A DNA stretch of 64,000 nt, from the NCBI RefSeq assembly GCF_014633365.1, contig NC_068338.1, positions 15,634,616-15,698,615 on the forward strand. The letters run 5' to 3'. A model generated the notes under the pieces. The model was given only the letters and a program-made list of their open reading frames with translations. It searched no databases and was not told where the DNA came from. Origin of the DNA: Diospyros lotus (Eukaryota > Streptophyta > Magnoliopsida > Ericales > Ebenaceae). Below are positions 10,660-21,639 of this stretch, in pieces. The position numbers were made by a program, and so were the translations under genes. The first letter of the stretch is position 1, and every line of letters begins with the position of its first letter.

Positions 10660-12048
10660 TATTATTTCAAAACAATTGAAAGATTTAAATTATTAATGCA
10701 AATTACAAAATGTAAATTATTAATGCGATAAGTAGTAAACGCAAATCATTAATGCAAGTTTTGAGGGAAAATTTTATTGCTACTTATTATTTCAAAGCAA
10801 TTGAAAATTTTAAATTATTAATGCAAATTACAAAATATAAATTATTAATACAATAAGTATTAATTGCAAATCATTGATTAATGCAAGTTTTGGGAGAAAA
10901 TTTTATTACTACTTATTACTTCAAAGCAATTGAAAATTTTAAATTATTAATGCAAATTACAAAATGTAAATTATTAATATAATAAGTATTAATTGCAAAT
11001 CATTAATTAATGCAAGTTTTAGAAGGAAATTTCTTTTTTCAAGACTATCTTACTTTTATATATATAAAGATGCAAATTACAAAATATAAATTATTAATGC
11101 AATAAGTACTAAATGCAAATCATTAATGCAAGTTTTGGGAGAAAATTTTATTACTACTTATTACTTCAAAGCAATTGAAAATTTTAAATTATTAATGCAA
11201 ATTACAAAATATAAATTATTAATATAATAAGTATTAATTGCAAATCATTAATTAATGCAAGTTTTAGGAGGAATTTTTTTTTTTTTAAGACTATCCTACT
11301 CTTATATATATAAAGATGCAAATTACAAAATATAAATTATTAATGCAATAAGTACTAAATGCAAATCATTAATGCAAGTTTTGGGAGAAAATTTTATTAC
11401 TACTTATTACTTCAAAGCAATTGAAAATTTTAAATTATAATGCAAATTACAAAATGTAAATTATTAATACAATAAGTATTAATTGCAAATCATTAATTAA
11501 TGCAAGTTTTAGGAGGAAATTTCTTTTTTCAAGACTATCCTACTTTTATATATATAAAGATACAAATTATAAAATATAAACTATTAATGCAATAAGTATT
11601 AAAGGCAAATCATTAATGCAAGTTTTGGGAGAAAATTTTATTACTACTTATTACTTCAAAGCAATTGAAAATTTTAAATTATAATGCAAATTACAAAATG
11701 TAAATTATTAATACAATAAGTATTAATTGTAAATCATTAATTAATGCAAGTTTTAGGAGGAAATTTCTTTTTTCAAGACTATCCCACTTTTATATATATA
11801 AAGATGCAAATTATAAAATATAAATTATTAATGCAATAAGTACTAAATGCAAATCATTAATGCAAGTTTTGGGAGAAAATTTTATTACTACTTATTACTT
11901 TAAAGCAATTGAAAATTTTAAATTATTAATGCAAATTACAAAATGTAAATTATTAATACAATAAGTATTAATTGCAAATCATTAATTAATGCAAGTTTTA
12001 GGAGGAAATTTCTTTTTTCAAAACTATCCTACTTTTATATATATAAAT
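10660..12048. repeat. Tandem array of about 245-bp units inside CACTA 2
   Basis: The phrase TATATATATAAAGATGCAAA recurs (with small changes) near 11057, 11307, 11551 and 11797, and GCAAGTTTTGGGAGAAAAT near 10884, 11133, 11379, 11619 and 11860, giving spacings of 240-250 bases. There are four to five units, with a shorter diverged unit at the left. AT content is very high. It is the start of a satellite-like array carried by a DNA transposon. Confidence 0.88.
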
Positions 12049-12830
12049 ATTTTGTAATTAATTTAAATTAAAATTTTAATTTCTTTTTAAGATTTTATAT
12101 TTCTTTTTATTAATTTAATTCAATTTAATTTTAATTTTGAATTATTTAATTATTTTTAAATTTAGCGGCGGTTTTTTAAAATTTTTAATAAATTTTGCGA
12201 TGGTTTTTAAAAATCGCTGTTAAATTAAATTATTTAATGAATTTATAATTTAATTTTAATTTTAAATTATTTAATTATTTTTGAATTTAGCGGCGGTTTT
12301 GAAAAACCATCACTAAGTTAAAATTTTTAATGAATTTTGCAGCGATTTTTAAAAACTGCCGTTAAATTAAATTATTTAATGAATTTATAATTTAATTTTA
12401 ATTATAAATTATTTAATTATTTTTGAATTTAGCGACGATTTTTCAAAACCGCCGTTAAATTAAATTTTTTTATGAATTTTGCGGCAGTTTTCAAAATCGC
12501 TGCAATTATTAATTTAATTTTAAATTTTAAATTATTTAATTATTTTTAATTTAGCGGCAGTTTCTCAAAAACTGCTGCTAGATTTAATTTTATTTTTTAA
12601 TTATTTAATTAATTTCAAATTTAGCGGCGATTTTTTAAAAATCGCCGCAAAATTGAATGTTTTAAGGAATTTTGCGATGGTTTTTCAAAACCGCCGCGAA
12701 ATGTTAAAAAAACTGCCGTTAAAATATTATTTTGCGGCGATTTACAAATCGCAACAAAATTTCATTTTTTGCGGCGATTTTAGAAACTGCCGCAAAAAAA
12801 CCACCACTAAAAATAATTTTTTTTGTAGTG

Positions 12831-13330
12831 CTTCACCCATACCCATCTTGGTAAGGAACTTGATCTTTTGGTGTCAAAGGGAGAGTATTGTGCACAATTC
12901 AATCAATATGGGCCTTCACAAAATCACTTGTATAGTCTTGTAAGACCACCAATAATAATTAAATTTCACCAAGAGGGTTTTATAGTTATTAACTTGGGTT
13001 ATGGTAATAGGCAGTTTTAACAAATGACTGGAGCCACACTCTATCCTTCGAACTTGATAAAACAGCTTGTTGCATCTAATTGTTGCTTATATAAATCAAG
13101 TTATTCTAAGGCTTGCATAAAGATGATGTTGGTTAAACTACCAATGTCGACCGACGGACTTTACAATTTGTGATTATATCACTTTTGTAACGATAGCATC
13201 ATCAGGGGAAAATGAGCCCCTTGAATCTGTTTCTATGAAATTGATCATTAGTTCGAGCTCCTTGTTTCGACTACTTGAGGCGATGTAAACCTTGCCTCGA
13301 TGTTTGTATGCTTGTGTCCTAGATCAATAA
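12831..13330 (-). pseudogene. Tat-type gag-end/aspartic protease region
   Basis: On the minus strand, frames near 13250-13140 resemble the Tat protease entry (ETDSRGSFSPDDAIV and a degraded VDxGSS site around 13150), and near 12900-12840 the RPxLxELC / KIKFLTKMG segment that ends this protease. It is the upstream part of the relic continued at 8257-8940. Heavily degraded. Confidence 0.6.
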
Positions 13331-13463
13331 GCTAGGGTTAATCCTTTAAAAAGGGTTCCTACTATTCAACTTTAACGTTGTTTCTATGTTTTCTAACTAG
13401 TGGATTGGCATCTTAGGTTCATTACCTATTCATACCTATCAACTCCACGGATAAGCTCATTTT

Positions 13464-14674
13464 TGTTAGAGATATATGATTGTGCCCACAAAGACTTAAT
13501 TATTCATGGTGGTAATTATCTTGTAATTATACAAGATAAATAGATATTAAAAAAATCAAATAATTATTTCTCTTATCTAGGATATATAATTGAGGGTTGT
13601 GGGTTATCTCCTTCTTCTATCAACTATAGGATTCATCTCCTCACCTATGAGATAGGTGAGAGAGTTGTTAATTTATATCATTAGTTATTTATAAATAGAT
13701 GTCCCATCCTACAATTTTGATACATTATTCCTTATAAAATTTTAACTCACTATCCAAGGATCGGTATCTGTGGTGTTTACACTATTGGTATTAGTGGTTC
13801 TTCTAGTAATAATCACACATTGTGGACGCATTTTCTTTTTGGAATGCTTAGAAGCTTGTAGTACAAATTTGATCCTAAAGTACTGTTAAGGTATGTACAC
13901 TATATATTATTTTGCTATATTTATTTGATATTGTTTACATTTTTTAATTTATTATTTTATTTATTTATTCATACTTGACTTGGTCTTTGCATTTATCTTA
14001 ACAAACTCCATTCATCCCACTTAGCTAGTGTTAACTATTTATATTTATATATCTAAACCAACGTTAATAAGATAACAGTGATTTCCTTCTTTTCTTTTTT
14101 TTTCTTGAATAGTGGAGAATAGAGAGAAGAAAATCAATCTCTCTTTTAGATGGTGGTCTTTTAAGAGAAAGAACAGATAGTTGATTTACATTTGATTCTT
14201 CATTTTTTTTTGGCTAGCTTTATTTACTATTTCTTCATTCAATTATTATATTTGTATAAATAGATCATACTATAGAAATATGGAGGTCCGTAGGAGAGAT
14301 TCTACTATACAAGAACCTCTCAAGAGATTATTATATCTTGAGAGGAGAACATCGTCAATCCAATGTAGGAGTCATGTTTGCTCTTAGGAGCTAGTCAGCA
14401 TGTCCTGATCTAACACTTCAAGTTATTTCTAACCATTTCTACTTTCTTTTTATATATATATATATATATATATTTGTTATTATTTGAAGTTATATGTTAA
14501 TTAACAAAAATTGTATCTCCTTATTCTTGCTTATATCCCCCCAACAAAAATGAAGCTTAATATTTTTGAAAAGTCTATTTTAGGCATAATTTAGAAATTA
14601 GCATAATATTAATTTAATTTTATTATGTTTCCTAAGTTTCTAATCATTTTCTTATTATTTCTTTTCTTAAGCAC
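13464..14674 (+). repeat. Possible LTR of an unclassified retroelement
   Basis: TGTTAGAG at 13464, a good TATA box TTTATAAATAG (13688-13698) and an AAGCA end at about 14672, followed eight bases later by TGGCGCCGT (14682-14690), the style of primer site found after some gypsy LTRs. There is no second LTR, no target duplication and no coding sequence, so this is tentative. The stretch is otherwise AT-rich with a (TA)n run at about 14453-14474. Confidence 0.3.
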
Positions 14675-14739
14675 GGTTTGTTGGCGCCGTATATAAACGT
14701 TTCTTCTTGTATTCTTAAAGGCAATCTTAGATTTATTAT

Positions 14740-17215
14740 TGAATTAGTAATAGAATCGAGATTTCTTATCGATGTTTAGGGTTTGGAGATTTGTTCTCAT
14801 TTTCTTGCTAAATTTATAAGTGATTCTTCCTCACTCAGCAAGTGTAAGTACATAAAACATTTGAATTCAAGTGAAAATTAGGGAAAACTATGAAAGAGAT
14901 TTATCCAAGTTAAAACGACAACAACAATACCCAAGTTTTGCTCCTCTTATTGCATTGCAAGGTGCCAACATACCAAAGTTTAAAGACTATCCATACACCT
15001 AATTAAGGAAATTAATAACAAAAGTTTAGCATTAACAATTAATTCAATGTGCAGTGTCCTATAGAGCCGTTATAATGAATCCCAAGACACAAGGAGTTAA
15101 ATTAATGTATTTTTGAATTCGATAATGCCACTACTCAGAATTCCAATTGCACCTACACCTGATATGCACTCCCCTTATTAAAGATGCCCAATGACCGACT
15201 TCTTGCTATACTTTTCTAAATTGCTTTGGATATATTGTTTTATTTTCTAATAATTTTCTCACATTTTAGTATGTCTCAACTGTTGTGCTGATTTTTGTGA
15301 TAAGGTGTCTCCAATTTGGTTTGCTTCCTTTTTTCTCATAATAATATGACTACGAGAATTTCTTGTAGATTTATGAGACTGTGCCACAATACCCATCTGA
15401 AGCTGCTATTAGCTCTTTCAATAAAGGGTAATGGACAAGTTAATTTGTCCTATCATATGTCATGCCATTTAAGCCTCGCTGCTTTCCTCTTCTAACTATT
15501 TAGGTTTTGCTTGGTAGTTGAAGAACCATTAGTCAAGAAGTCTTAATTAGTTGTTAGCTTACATTTAGTGTTGTATTGGTTAGTTTCACATGTGTATACT
15601 GGTTCCTAGTAGGAAACCTTAGGAAGAAAGGTATAGTATAAGTCTTTGCTTTACAATGTTCTGCAAAACTTGGTAATGTGATACATCCTGACTGTACATT
15701 GGGAATATGTACATACTAATTGCTTAATCAAATTGAAGTGTGAACTGACTCTACATCGAGAAATTTATGTTTCTTTTTATGATTTTTGTTCCCTCCTCAA
15801 GATAATGAAACTTTCTGCAAGACTTCCAACTTTTGATCTTTTTCCTTAAAATGGACAAAGTTTAATGCCATCAAGAAGGGAACAAAAATCATAAAAAGAA
15901 CACATGATATAACTATCTGAGGAAGTAGAGCTAGTTCATATTTCCCTTTGAACGAGCAGTTAGTATATAAAAATTCTGAAGGTACAGTGAGCATGTACAA
16001 TATTCTTCAAAGTTTGCAATCAAAACATTAAAATTAAGTTATATTCACCTTTCTTCCAAAAGTTTTCCTAGAATAAACCATTATACAAATATGAAACTAA
16101 CTAGTAGAACACTAAATCTAGGCCATCGATTAAGACTTGTTCACAAATGCCTCTTAGAAAACCCAACAAAACTGAGAACTTAGAACAGGAATGCTACTAG
16201 GATCAAAAGTAACAGGTATGGTTGATCCAATGGGGATGACTATCCGTGTCCCTCCCACTTAAGAAATGTTATTCTTCTAGCAGAGGTTACTCACTGCTAA
16301 ACTGATACCCTTTATTGAGAGAGCGCAGCTTTGTATAGGGCTTACTCTCATAAATCTAAAGACAGTCTTGCTAATGTTAAATACATTAAACTTGAACGTG
16401 GAAATAATTGTGGGAAATAATTAATAGACTTTTTGGTATTTTTCAACCTTTTATATTACCCATTGCAAATCTGAGCTCATAAATAGGCCTTGTATCTAAG
16501 CATCAAATCCAATTCGGCAATAAACACTTTCTTTCTCGTTGTTCAAATTCAGTCTCTCACACAACACCCACACACACCGTGGTTGGATTAGAAAGAAATA
16601 AGGGGTACCTTCCAACAGCTAAGAGAAAAAAGTTAGAAACTGAATTGGAGAGACCTCACCGCAAACACAAAATTTAGACATACTAAGATGTGAGAAATTA
16701 TTAAAAAGAAAAATAATGGTGTGTCCAGAGGCATTCATAAAGGTATATATATATATATGAAGAAGTCAGTTACTGGACATGTTTAATAAGGTTAGTGTAT
16801 ATTAGGTGTAGGGTGCAATTGGAGATCTGACTAATAGCATTATAGAATTCAAAAATCCATTAACATAACCACCTATGACTTGTGATTCATTTTTAGTGCC
16901 TCTCCAAGACTCTACATAACGAATTAATTGTTACTGCCAAACTTTTGCTGTAAATTTTCCTTGGAGAATGTATATTCTTTAAACTTCGATATCTTGGCAC
17001 CTTAAGGTGTAAAAAAGAAGAGCAAAACTGTGGTATTGTTGTTGTCGTTTTAACTATACCCAGTTTCTTCCATAGTTTTCCCTATTTTTCATTCCAATTC
17101 ACACGCTACCACACTTACTAGGTGAAGTAGATATGGACACATTTACACAAAATTCACAAAACAATAAGAAAGAATCTCTAACCCTGAACATGAACAATCT
17201 CAATTATTATGTGAG
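14740..17215. repeat. Giant imperfect inverted repeat (foldback)
   Basis: The left arm (about 14740-15820) matches the reverse complement of the right arm (about 15845-17215) along its whole length. Anchor pairs are TTAAAACGACAACAACAATA (14911 on plus; 17050 on minus), CAAAGTTTAAAGACTAT against a near copy, TGAATTCGATAATGC against TGAATTCTATAATGC, CTTTTTATGATTTTTGTTCCC near both sides of the centre. The arms differ at roughly a quarter of positions, so the fold is old. The loop is only about 25-35 bases. The right arm holds an extra insert (16409-16617). The content of the arms is unrecognised. Confidence 0.85.
16409..16617 (+). repeat. Short LTR-like insert in the right arm
   Basis: This 209-base stretch has no counterpart in the left arm. 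It runs TGTGGGAAAT...CCTTCCAACA, has a TATA-like CATAAATAGGC (~16479) and an AATAAA (~16523). That is the layout of a small copia or TRIM LTR. No matching target duplication was found, so the exact ends are uncertain. Confidence 0.4.
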
Positions 17216-17245
17216 CTTTTCTATAGGGCCAGACAAATTGACAGA

Positions 17246-17610
17246 GAGGGTTACCGAATGGGGTAAAAAGACCAAAATGCCCTCGGCCACTTTGCAAATT
17301 TACAAAGTGGGCCACTGCCCTGCTCTCTCCTCTCTCCCTTCCCATGGTCGTGATGTGACTGTCGACCGCCGAGCATTGCTACCTTCGCCTCGCAGCTATC
17401 GTCTTGCAGCCTCGCTATCATTGCCTCGCCGATCGTCTCTACATCCTCTGACAGTCTGCGAGGCGACAAGGCGAAGGTTGCAACGCTCGGTGGTTGCATC
17501 GCAACCATGGGAAGGGAGAGAGGAGAGGGGTGAAGACAGTGGTATCCCTTGCAAATTTGAATTTCGAGCGAGGGCATTTTGGTCATTTTGACCCTATTTG
17601 GTAAGCCCCT
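17246..17610. mobile_element. GC-rich foldback MITE
   Basis: The ends are inverted copies: TTACCGAATGGGGT and AAAATGCCCTCG on the left, against TTACCAAATAGGGT and AAAATGCCCTCG from the right. The pairing continues inward (TTCCCATGG..CCATGGGAA at ~17340/17505; GCCTCGCAG..CTGCGAGGC at ~17388/17457), so almost the whole 365 bases can form one hairpin. It is far richer in G+C than its surroundings. The target duplication is unclear. The ORFs on both strands (17133-17591, 17251-17586) are products of this composition. Confidence 0.8.
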
Positions 17611-18216
17611 CGGGCAATGTAGATTAAACCTTATTATGTTTACTAATTTAAAAATGTCTAAGATAACCTTCGAGAAGAAAATAATAAATGTTTATGTAGG
17701 GAGTCAACCAAACTAACTTAAGAAAAGGAAATAACAAAACTAAGAAAATGACAAAAAAAACCTAAGGTAACACAATAAAATTAAATTACTAATTTGCTAA
17801 TTTCTAAACTTTTAATTACAATCTCAATTTTTCTAATTAAATTACAATCTCAATAATGTTTATACTTTTCTAAACATTAAGTTTCCCTCCATCACTCTGT
17901 CTTAGATTAAAATGAATTTAACTTTTGGTGAGTTGGATTAGAGGCACTAAGAGCACTAGATTTAAGAGCTGGAGTCTAACATTGACTCAAAACCTTTGGA
18001 GACATCCACAAAATGAAGCAACGACCCCATTATCTAGAACTAAGCAAGGAACTCTATCCCCACCTACAGTACAATTTGAAAACATTTTTAGAAATGAATT
18101 CTTAGAAAACTATGAGAGAGAGAGGGGGGGGGGGACACAATTTCCAAAGAAACAAAGACAAGAAACAAATATACAAGAGCCCAAGGCCTCATTACAAAAA
18201 CATGGAATAAAGAAGA
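17611..18216. other. Unclassified AT-rich spacer
   Basis: No recognised feature. It contains a GAGAGAGAG plus G-run simple repeat (18115-18133). A frame of 125 codons (17925-18302) crosses it and enters the next LTR; it has no recognisable domain and I do not call it a gene. Confidence 0.5.
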
Positions 18217-18415
18217 TATTAGAGTTTGTTGTGATTTTGTATTTTGTTATGTTGATATGTTTTGTCTTGTATTGTTGTTGTATAGTTTTAGTTGATATAT
18301 AAACCAAGTTAGTGGCATTTTTGTAATTAGACAATGTATTCGTTTCTAGTATTTAAAGAAAAGGTTGAGATCTATTGGATCGATGAGGCATTATTTTCAC
18401 TCTGTCTCATTTGCA
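18217..18415 (+). repeat. 5' LTR of the second copia element
   Basis: About 199 bases, TATTAGAG...CATTTGCA, with ATATAAACC (18296) as a TATA-like site. The first dinucleotide is TA where TG is expected, a G-to-A change. It is followed by TGGTATTAGAG, a one-base variant of the tRNA-Met primer site TGGTATCAGAG. Confidence 0.6.
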
Positions 18416-18418
18416 ATA

Positions 18419-18431
18419 TGGTATTAGAGAA
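18419..18431 (+). promoter_or_regulatory. Primer binding site (tRNA-Met type), mutated
   Basis: TGGTATTAGAGAA, compared with the usual TGGTATCAGAGC. It lies three bases after the LTR end. Confidence 0.65.
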
Positions 18432-18889
18432 AAATTAGGGTTTTACTTCTCCCTTTGTTCTGGTTGATCACCTCGTCGCTGATTCTGCGGTATTTTGAGT
18501 TTGGTGATTTGTATCTTGGTCTCACTTTCTTCTCTGATGATTCTTTTGATCAACATCGTCGTATTATCAGGTTTTCTTATTCTTGTTTTATCTCATCGTG
18601 ATTTCTGATTATCTTGATCGTCAATTTTCTTCGGTCGATTTATCTTGTTTCTCGAAGATTTCATTAGGTGATCTTGCAATTTTGAACAAATTTGTTTTTT
18701 TTTTTTTTTTTCTGTTGTCTACTAAAATTTCTTTCCTTAGGTGTCTATCAATCCTGATGCATCTCCCTCGTCGATGGCGAGTCGATGAGCCATTCCGCCA
18801 TCAACAACGGTTCCAGCCCTTTCTTCATCCATCATTCGAATAGTTCCGGTCTTATCCTTGTCTCTTAGCCGCTAATTGGAGAGACCTAT

Positions 18890-19765
18890 GCTTCTTGAAT
18901 CCATTCAATGACGATTGCTTTTTTCGTAAAGAACAAGATAGGGTTCATCAACAGTACAATTATGCGACCTTTAGGTGATATCACTCAACTTGATGCCTGG
19001 ATCAAGAGTAATAATATTGACATTTTATGGATTTTAAACTCTGTTTCTAAAGAAATTTTTGCAAGTTTGATATATTCGAAATCTGCATTTGATATATGGA
19101 ATGACCTTAAAGACAGATTTTAACTGAGTAATGGCCCTAGGATATTTCAATTGAGACGTGAGATAATGAACTTAAATCAAGGTCAATTATTTGTAAGCGT
19201 ATATTTTACTAGGCTTAAGACGATCTGGGATGAATTAAGCAATTTTAGGCCTATGTGTACATGTGGAAAGTGTTCTTATGGGGGTACAAAAGCGTTTGCG
19301 GATTATTACCATATGGAATATGTAATGTCCTTTTTAATGGGCCTAAACGATTCATATGCTCAAATATGTGGTCAATTGCTCCTTATGGATCCTCTACCTC
19401 CCATAAATAAGGTTTATGTTTTAATATCTCAAGAAGAGAATCAAATAGTAGTGATGAATGCTAATGGAACTGATTTAGCCTTATTTTTAATTAAACATGA
19501 AGCAACTAGGTCTAACTTTAATAGATCTCAAAGGAAAGAAAGACCTGTATGTGCTCATTATGGTTATAGTAGGCAAACAATTGAGAAATGTTATAAGCTT
19601 CATGGATATCCTCGGGGATACAAACCTAGGAAAAGGAACAATATTAATCAGTCAAAGCCTAATCAAATCAATTCTGCCATTATTAATCATGTGAACGGTG
19701 ATGGTATTAATCAAGTCAAGAGTCAAGGCGTGGGAGGTTTTACGCAGCCTTTGACTCCCGCATAG
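18890..19765 (+). pseudogene. gag: Copia gag-like polyprotein start
   Basis: The frame begins before the ATG at 18908 with a copia N-terminal segment (VKNKIGFINSTI), is stopped by TAA at 19121-19123, then continues (19151-19765) through the gag core: LRREIMNLNQGQ, YFTRLKTIWDEL, the CTCGKC pair, FLMGLNDSYAQICGQ, and a zinc knuckle CAHYGYSRQTIEKC near 19550-19590 followed by YKLHGYP. The second Cys of the usual CxxC is Tyr, so the knuckle is damaged. The natural start codon cannot be fixed. Confidence 0.8.
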
Positions 19766-19783
19766 TATCAACATCTGTTAAGT

Positions 19784-20900
19784 ATGTCGAGAACTCACAT
19801 GTTTGATGTTAAGATTGATGCAGATGTTTTAAAACCCCCTAATCAGGCACCATGTATATGTTTCTCAACAAATATTAATTCCAACCTAATTTGTCCTAGG
19901 TTTTGGATAATAGACTCAGGGTCTACAAGTCATAAATGTTATGACCAGTCATCTTTTCATCAATTCAGGCCTATTCACAATACGTCTGTGACCTTACCTG
20001 ATCATCGATGATTTTTTATCTCTTTTATTGGAAATATGAAGTTGTCTCCTTACATATTTTTAGAGAATGTTCTCTACATTCCTGAATTCAAGTTTTATCT
20101 GATATCAGTGAGTGCTTTAGGGACACAATCCTCTTTATATTTCAAGTTCTTATTTGATTCCTATATTATCCAGGATCTCTATCATTTGAGGATGATTGGC
20201 AAGGCTGAACTCATGAATGGTTTGTATGTGCTTGATTCTAATTCACTTGCCTTTGATAAACAATCTATTTGTAGGGTGTGCAATTTTGATATTATAGTGG
20301 CACATGTTATTAGTAGAGACATTTGCATAACAAGCTAGGTTATCTAGCTTTTGAAAAACTGGATATGTTGAGTGAATTGTTGAATTTTCCAAATAATAAA
20401 AAGGACAGGGTACATACTCCTTGTTTAGTATGTCCATTGGTAAAACAGAGGAGATTGTCTTTTGTTTCAAATAATAACATGTCTAAAAAGGCCTTTTATC
20501 TTATTCATTGTGATACTTAGGGACCTTATCACATCCAAACATATGTTGGTTATAGATATTTCTTGACCCTAGTAGATGATTGTACAAGATTTACCTAGTT
20601 GTTCCTTATGAAGCAAAACTCTGATGCTAAGACGATTATACCTAGATTTTGTTTCTATGGTAGAGACTTAATTTAATACGATTATCAAGATTTCTAGGTC
20701 TAATAATGCACCCAAATTATCTTTTATGGATTTTTTTTTGCATCTTAAGGGGTGCTTCACCAATTCTCTTGTGTTGAAAGGCCTGAACAGAACTTTGTTG
20801 TAGAACATAAACATTAGCATTTACTTAATGTGGCTAGGGCTCTATTTTTCCAATCTCAGGTCTTTATAAAATTTTTTTTTGGGGGGAGTGAGTCCTGACT
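19784..20900 (+). pseudogene. pol: Copia protease and integrase, broken
   Basis: WIIDSGSTSH near 19905 is the aspartic protease active site (DSG). After it come YIPEFKFYLISVSAL and a GAG-pre-integrase remnant (HNKLGYLAFEKL, ~20324; CPLVKQRRLSF, ~20430). The integrase core is seen as HCDT*GPY (TAG at 20518), LVDDCTRFT*LF (TAG at 20596) and then decays quickly; between about 20640 and 20960 only scraps remain. It was a retroviral-type protease plus integrase and is not functional. Confidence 0.75.
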
Positions 20901-20960
20901 ACGACTGCCTTAATAAATTGAACACCAGTTGCTGTTTTAAATTCCCAGACACCTTATCAA

Positions 20961-21599
20961 ATGTTGTACCATGTTCTTGTGGATTATGCTTCTTTAAGGG
21001 TGTTTGGATGTTTGTGTTTTGCCTCAACTTTACCTTCTCATCGAAATAAGTTTTTTCTTAGAGCCACTACTTATGTTTTCATTAGCTATTCACCATGCAT
21101 GAAAGGATATAAATTATATGATATTAACAGCAAGTCTATATTGGTTTCTAGGGATGTAGTATTTCATGAGCATGTGTTCTCTTTCCACACTGTTACCCCT
21201 TCTACTAAATTGGTTGATCCTTTTCCTAATCTTGTTTTGCCTACGCCATATCTAGAGATGACATCTTTTGTTTCATCTCCTCATGTGACTTCTTCTTCCA
21301 TTCCACCACCTCTTACTACATGTTTATCTGATGATTTGACTCTAGTCCCTTCCTTTGATTTGGGGATTGTTCCTGATTCTTCATCTACTATGGTTCCTAA
21401 TGTTTCTGTTTGCAGGACAACCCAAGTTATCAAGCCTCCATTTTATTACCTTCAAGATTTTCATTGCAACCTCTTGACTAGCAAGCCATTGTCCCATACT
21501 CAAATGCTTTATCCCTTAAATGATTATATTTCCTATGACAAACTTTTAGCTTCTCACAGTTCTTTCATTTTATCAGTTTCTTCTACTTTAGAGCCGTAA
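20961..21599 (+). pseudogene. pol: Copia integrase C-terminal region
   Basis: An open frame of 212 codons with the typical tail of a copia integrase: LRVFGCLCFASTLPSHRNKF, FISYSPCMKGYKLYDI and the VSRDVVFHEHVF motif (residues ~10-75), followed by a Ser/Thr/Pro-rich linker to RT. Its first ATG is internal to the original polyprotein. It is open through lack of stops but has no function alone. Confidence 0.8.
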
Positions 21600-21639
21600 C
21601 ATTATTCCCAAGTAGTTTGGTTTCTTCATTAAAGGGTTG

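Larger units (their letters stand above)
8941..12830. mobile_element. Non-autonomous CACTA element 2
   Basis: Begins CACTACAAAAAAAA, ends TTTTTTTTGTAGTG, with the target duplication CTT at 8938-8940 and 12831-12833. Subterminal arrays of TTTAGCGGCGGTTTT and inverted copies occupy 8960-9245 and 12165-12815, many arranged as short palindromes. The GC-rich block at 9270-9480 is shared with element 1. The centre is a very AT-rich stretch with a tandem array (10660-12048). No transposase coding is visible. At 3.9 kb it looks like a longer relative of element 1. Confidence 0.92.

Noticed and set aside
15797..16000. Hydrophobic 67-codon minus-strand ORF as a membrane protein gene
   Set aside because: It spans the centre of the giant inverted repeat and has no recognised family or promoter; kept only as a finding about arm origin.
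17133..17591. ORFs of 152 and 111 codons on opposite strands
   Set aside because: They lie across the hairpin MITE; because its halves are complementary and GC-rich, stops are rare on both strands.
17925..18302. 125-codon plus-strand ORF as a host gene
   Set aside because: Low-complexity content, includes a G-run, and its end lies inside a copia LTR.
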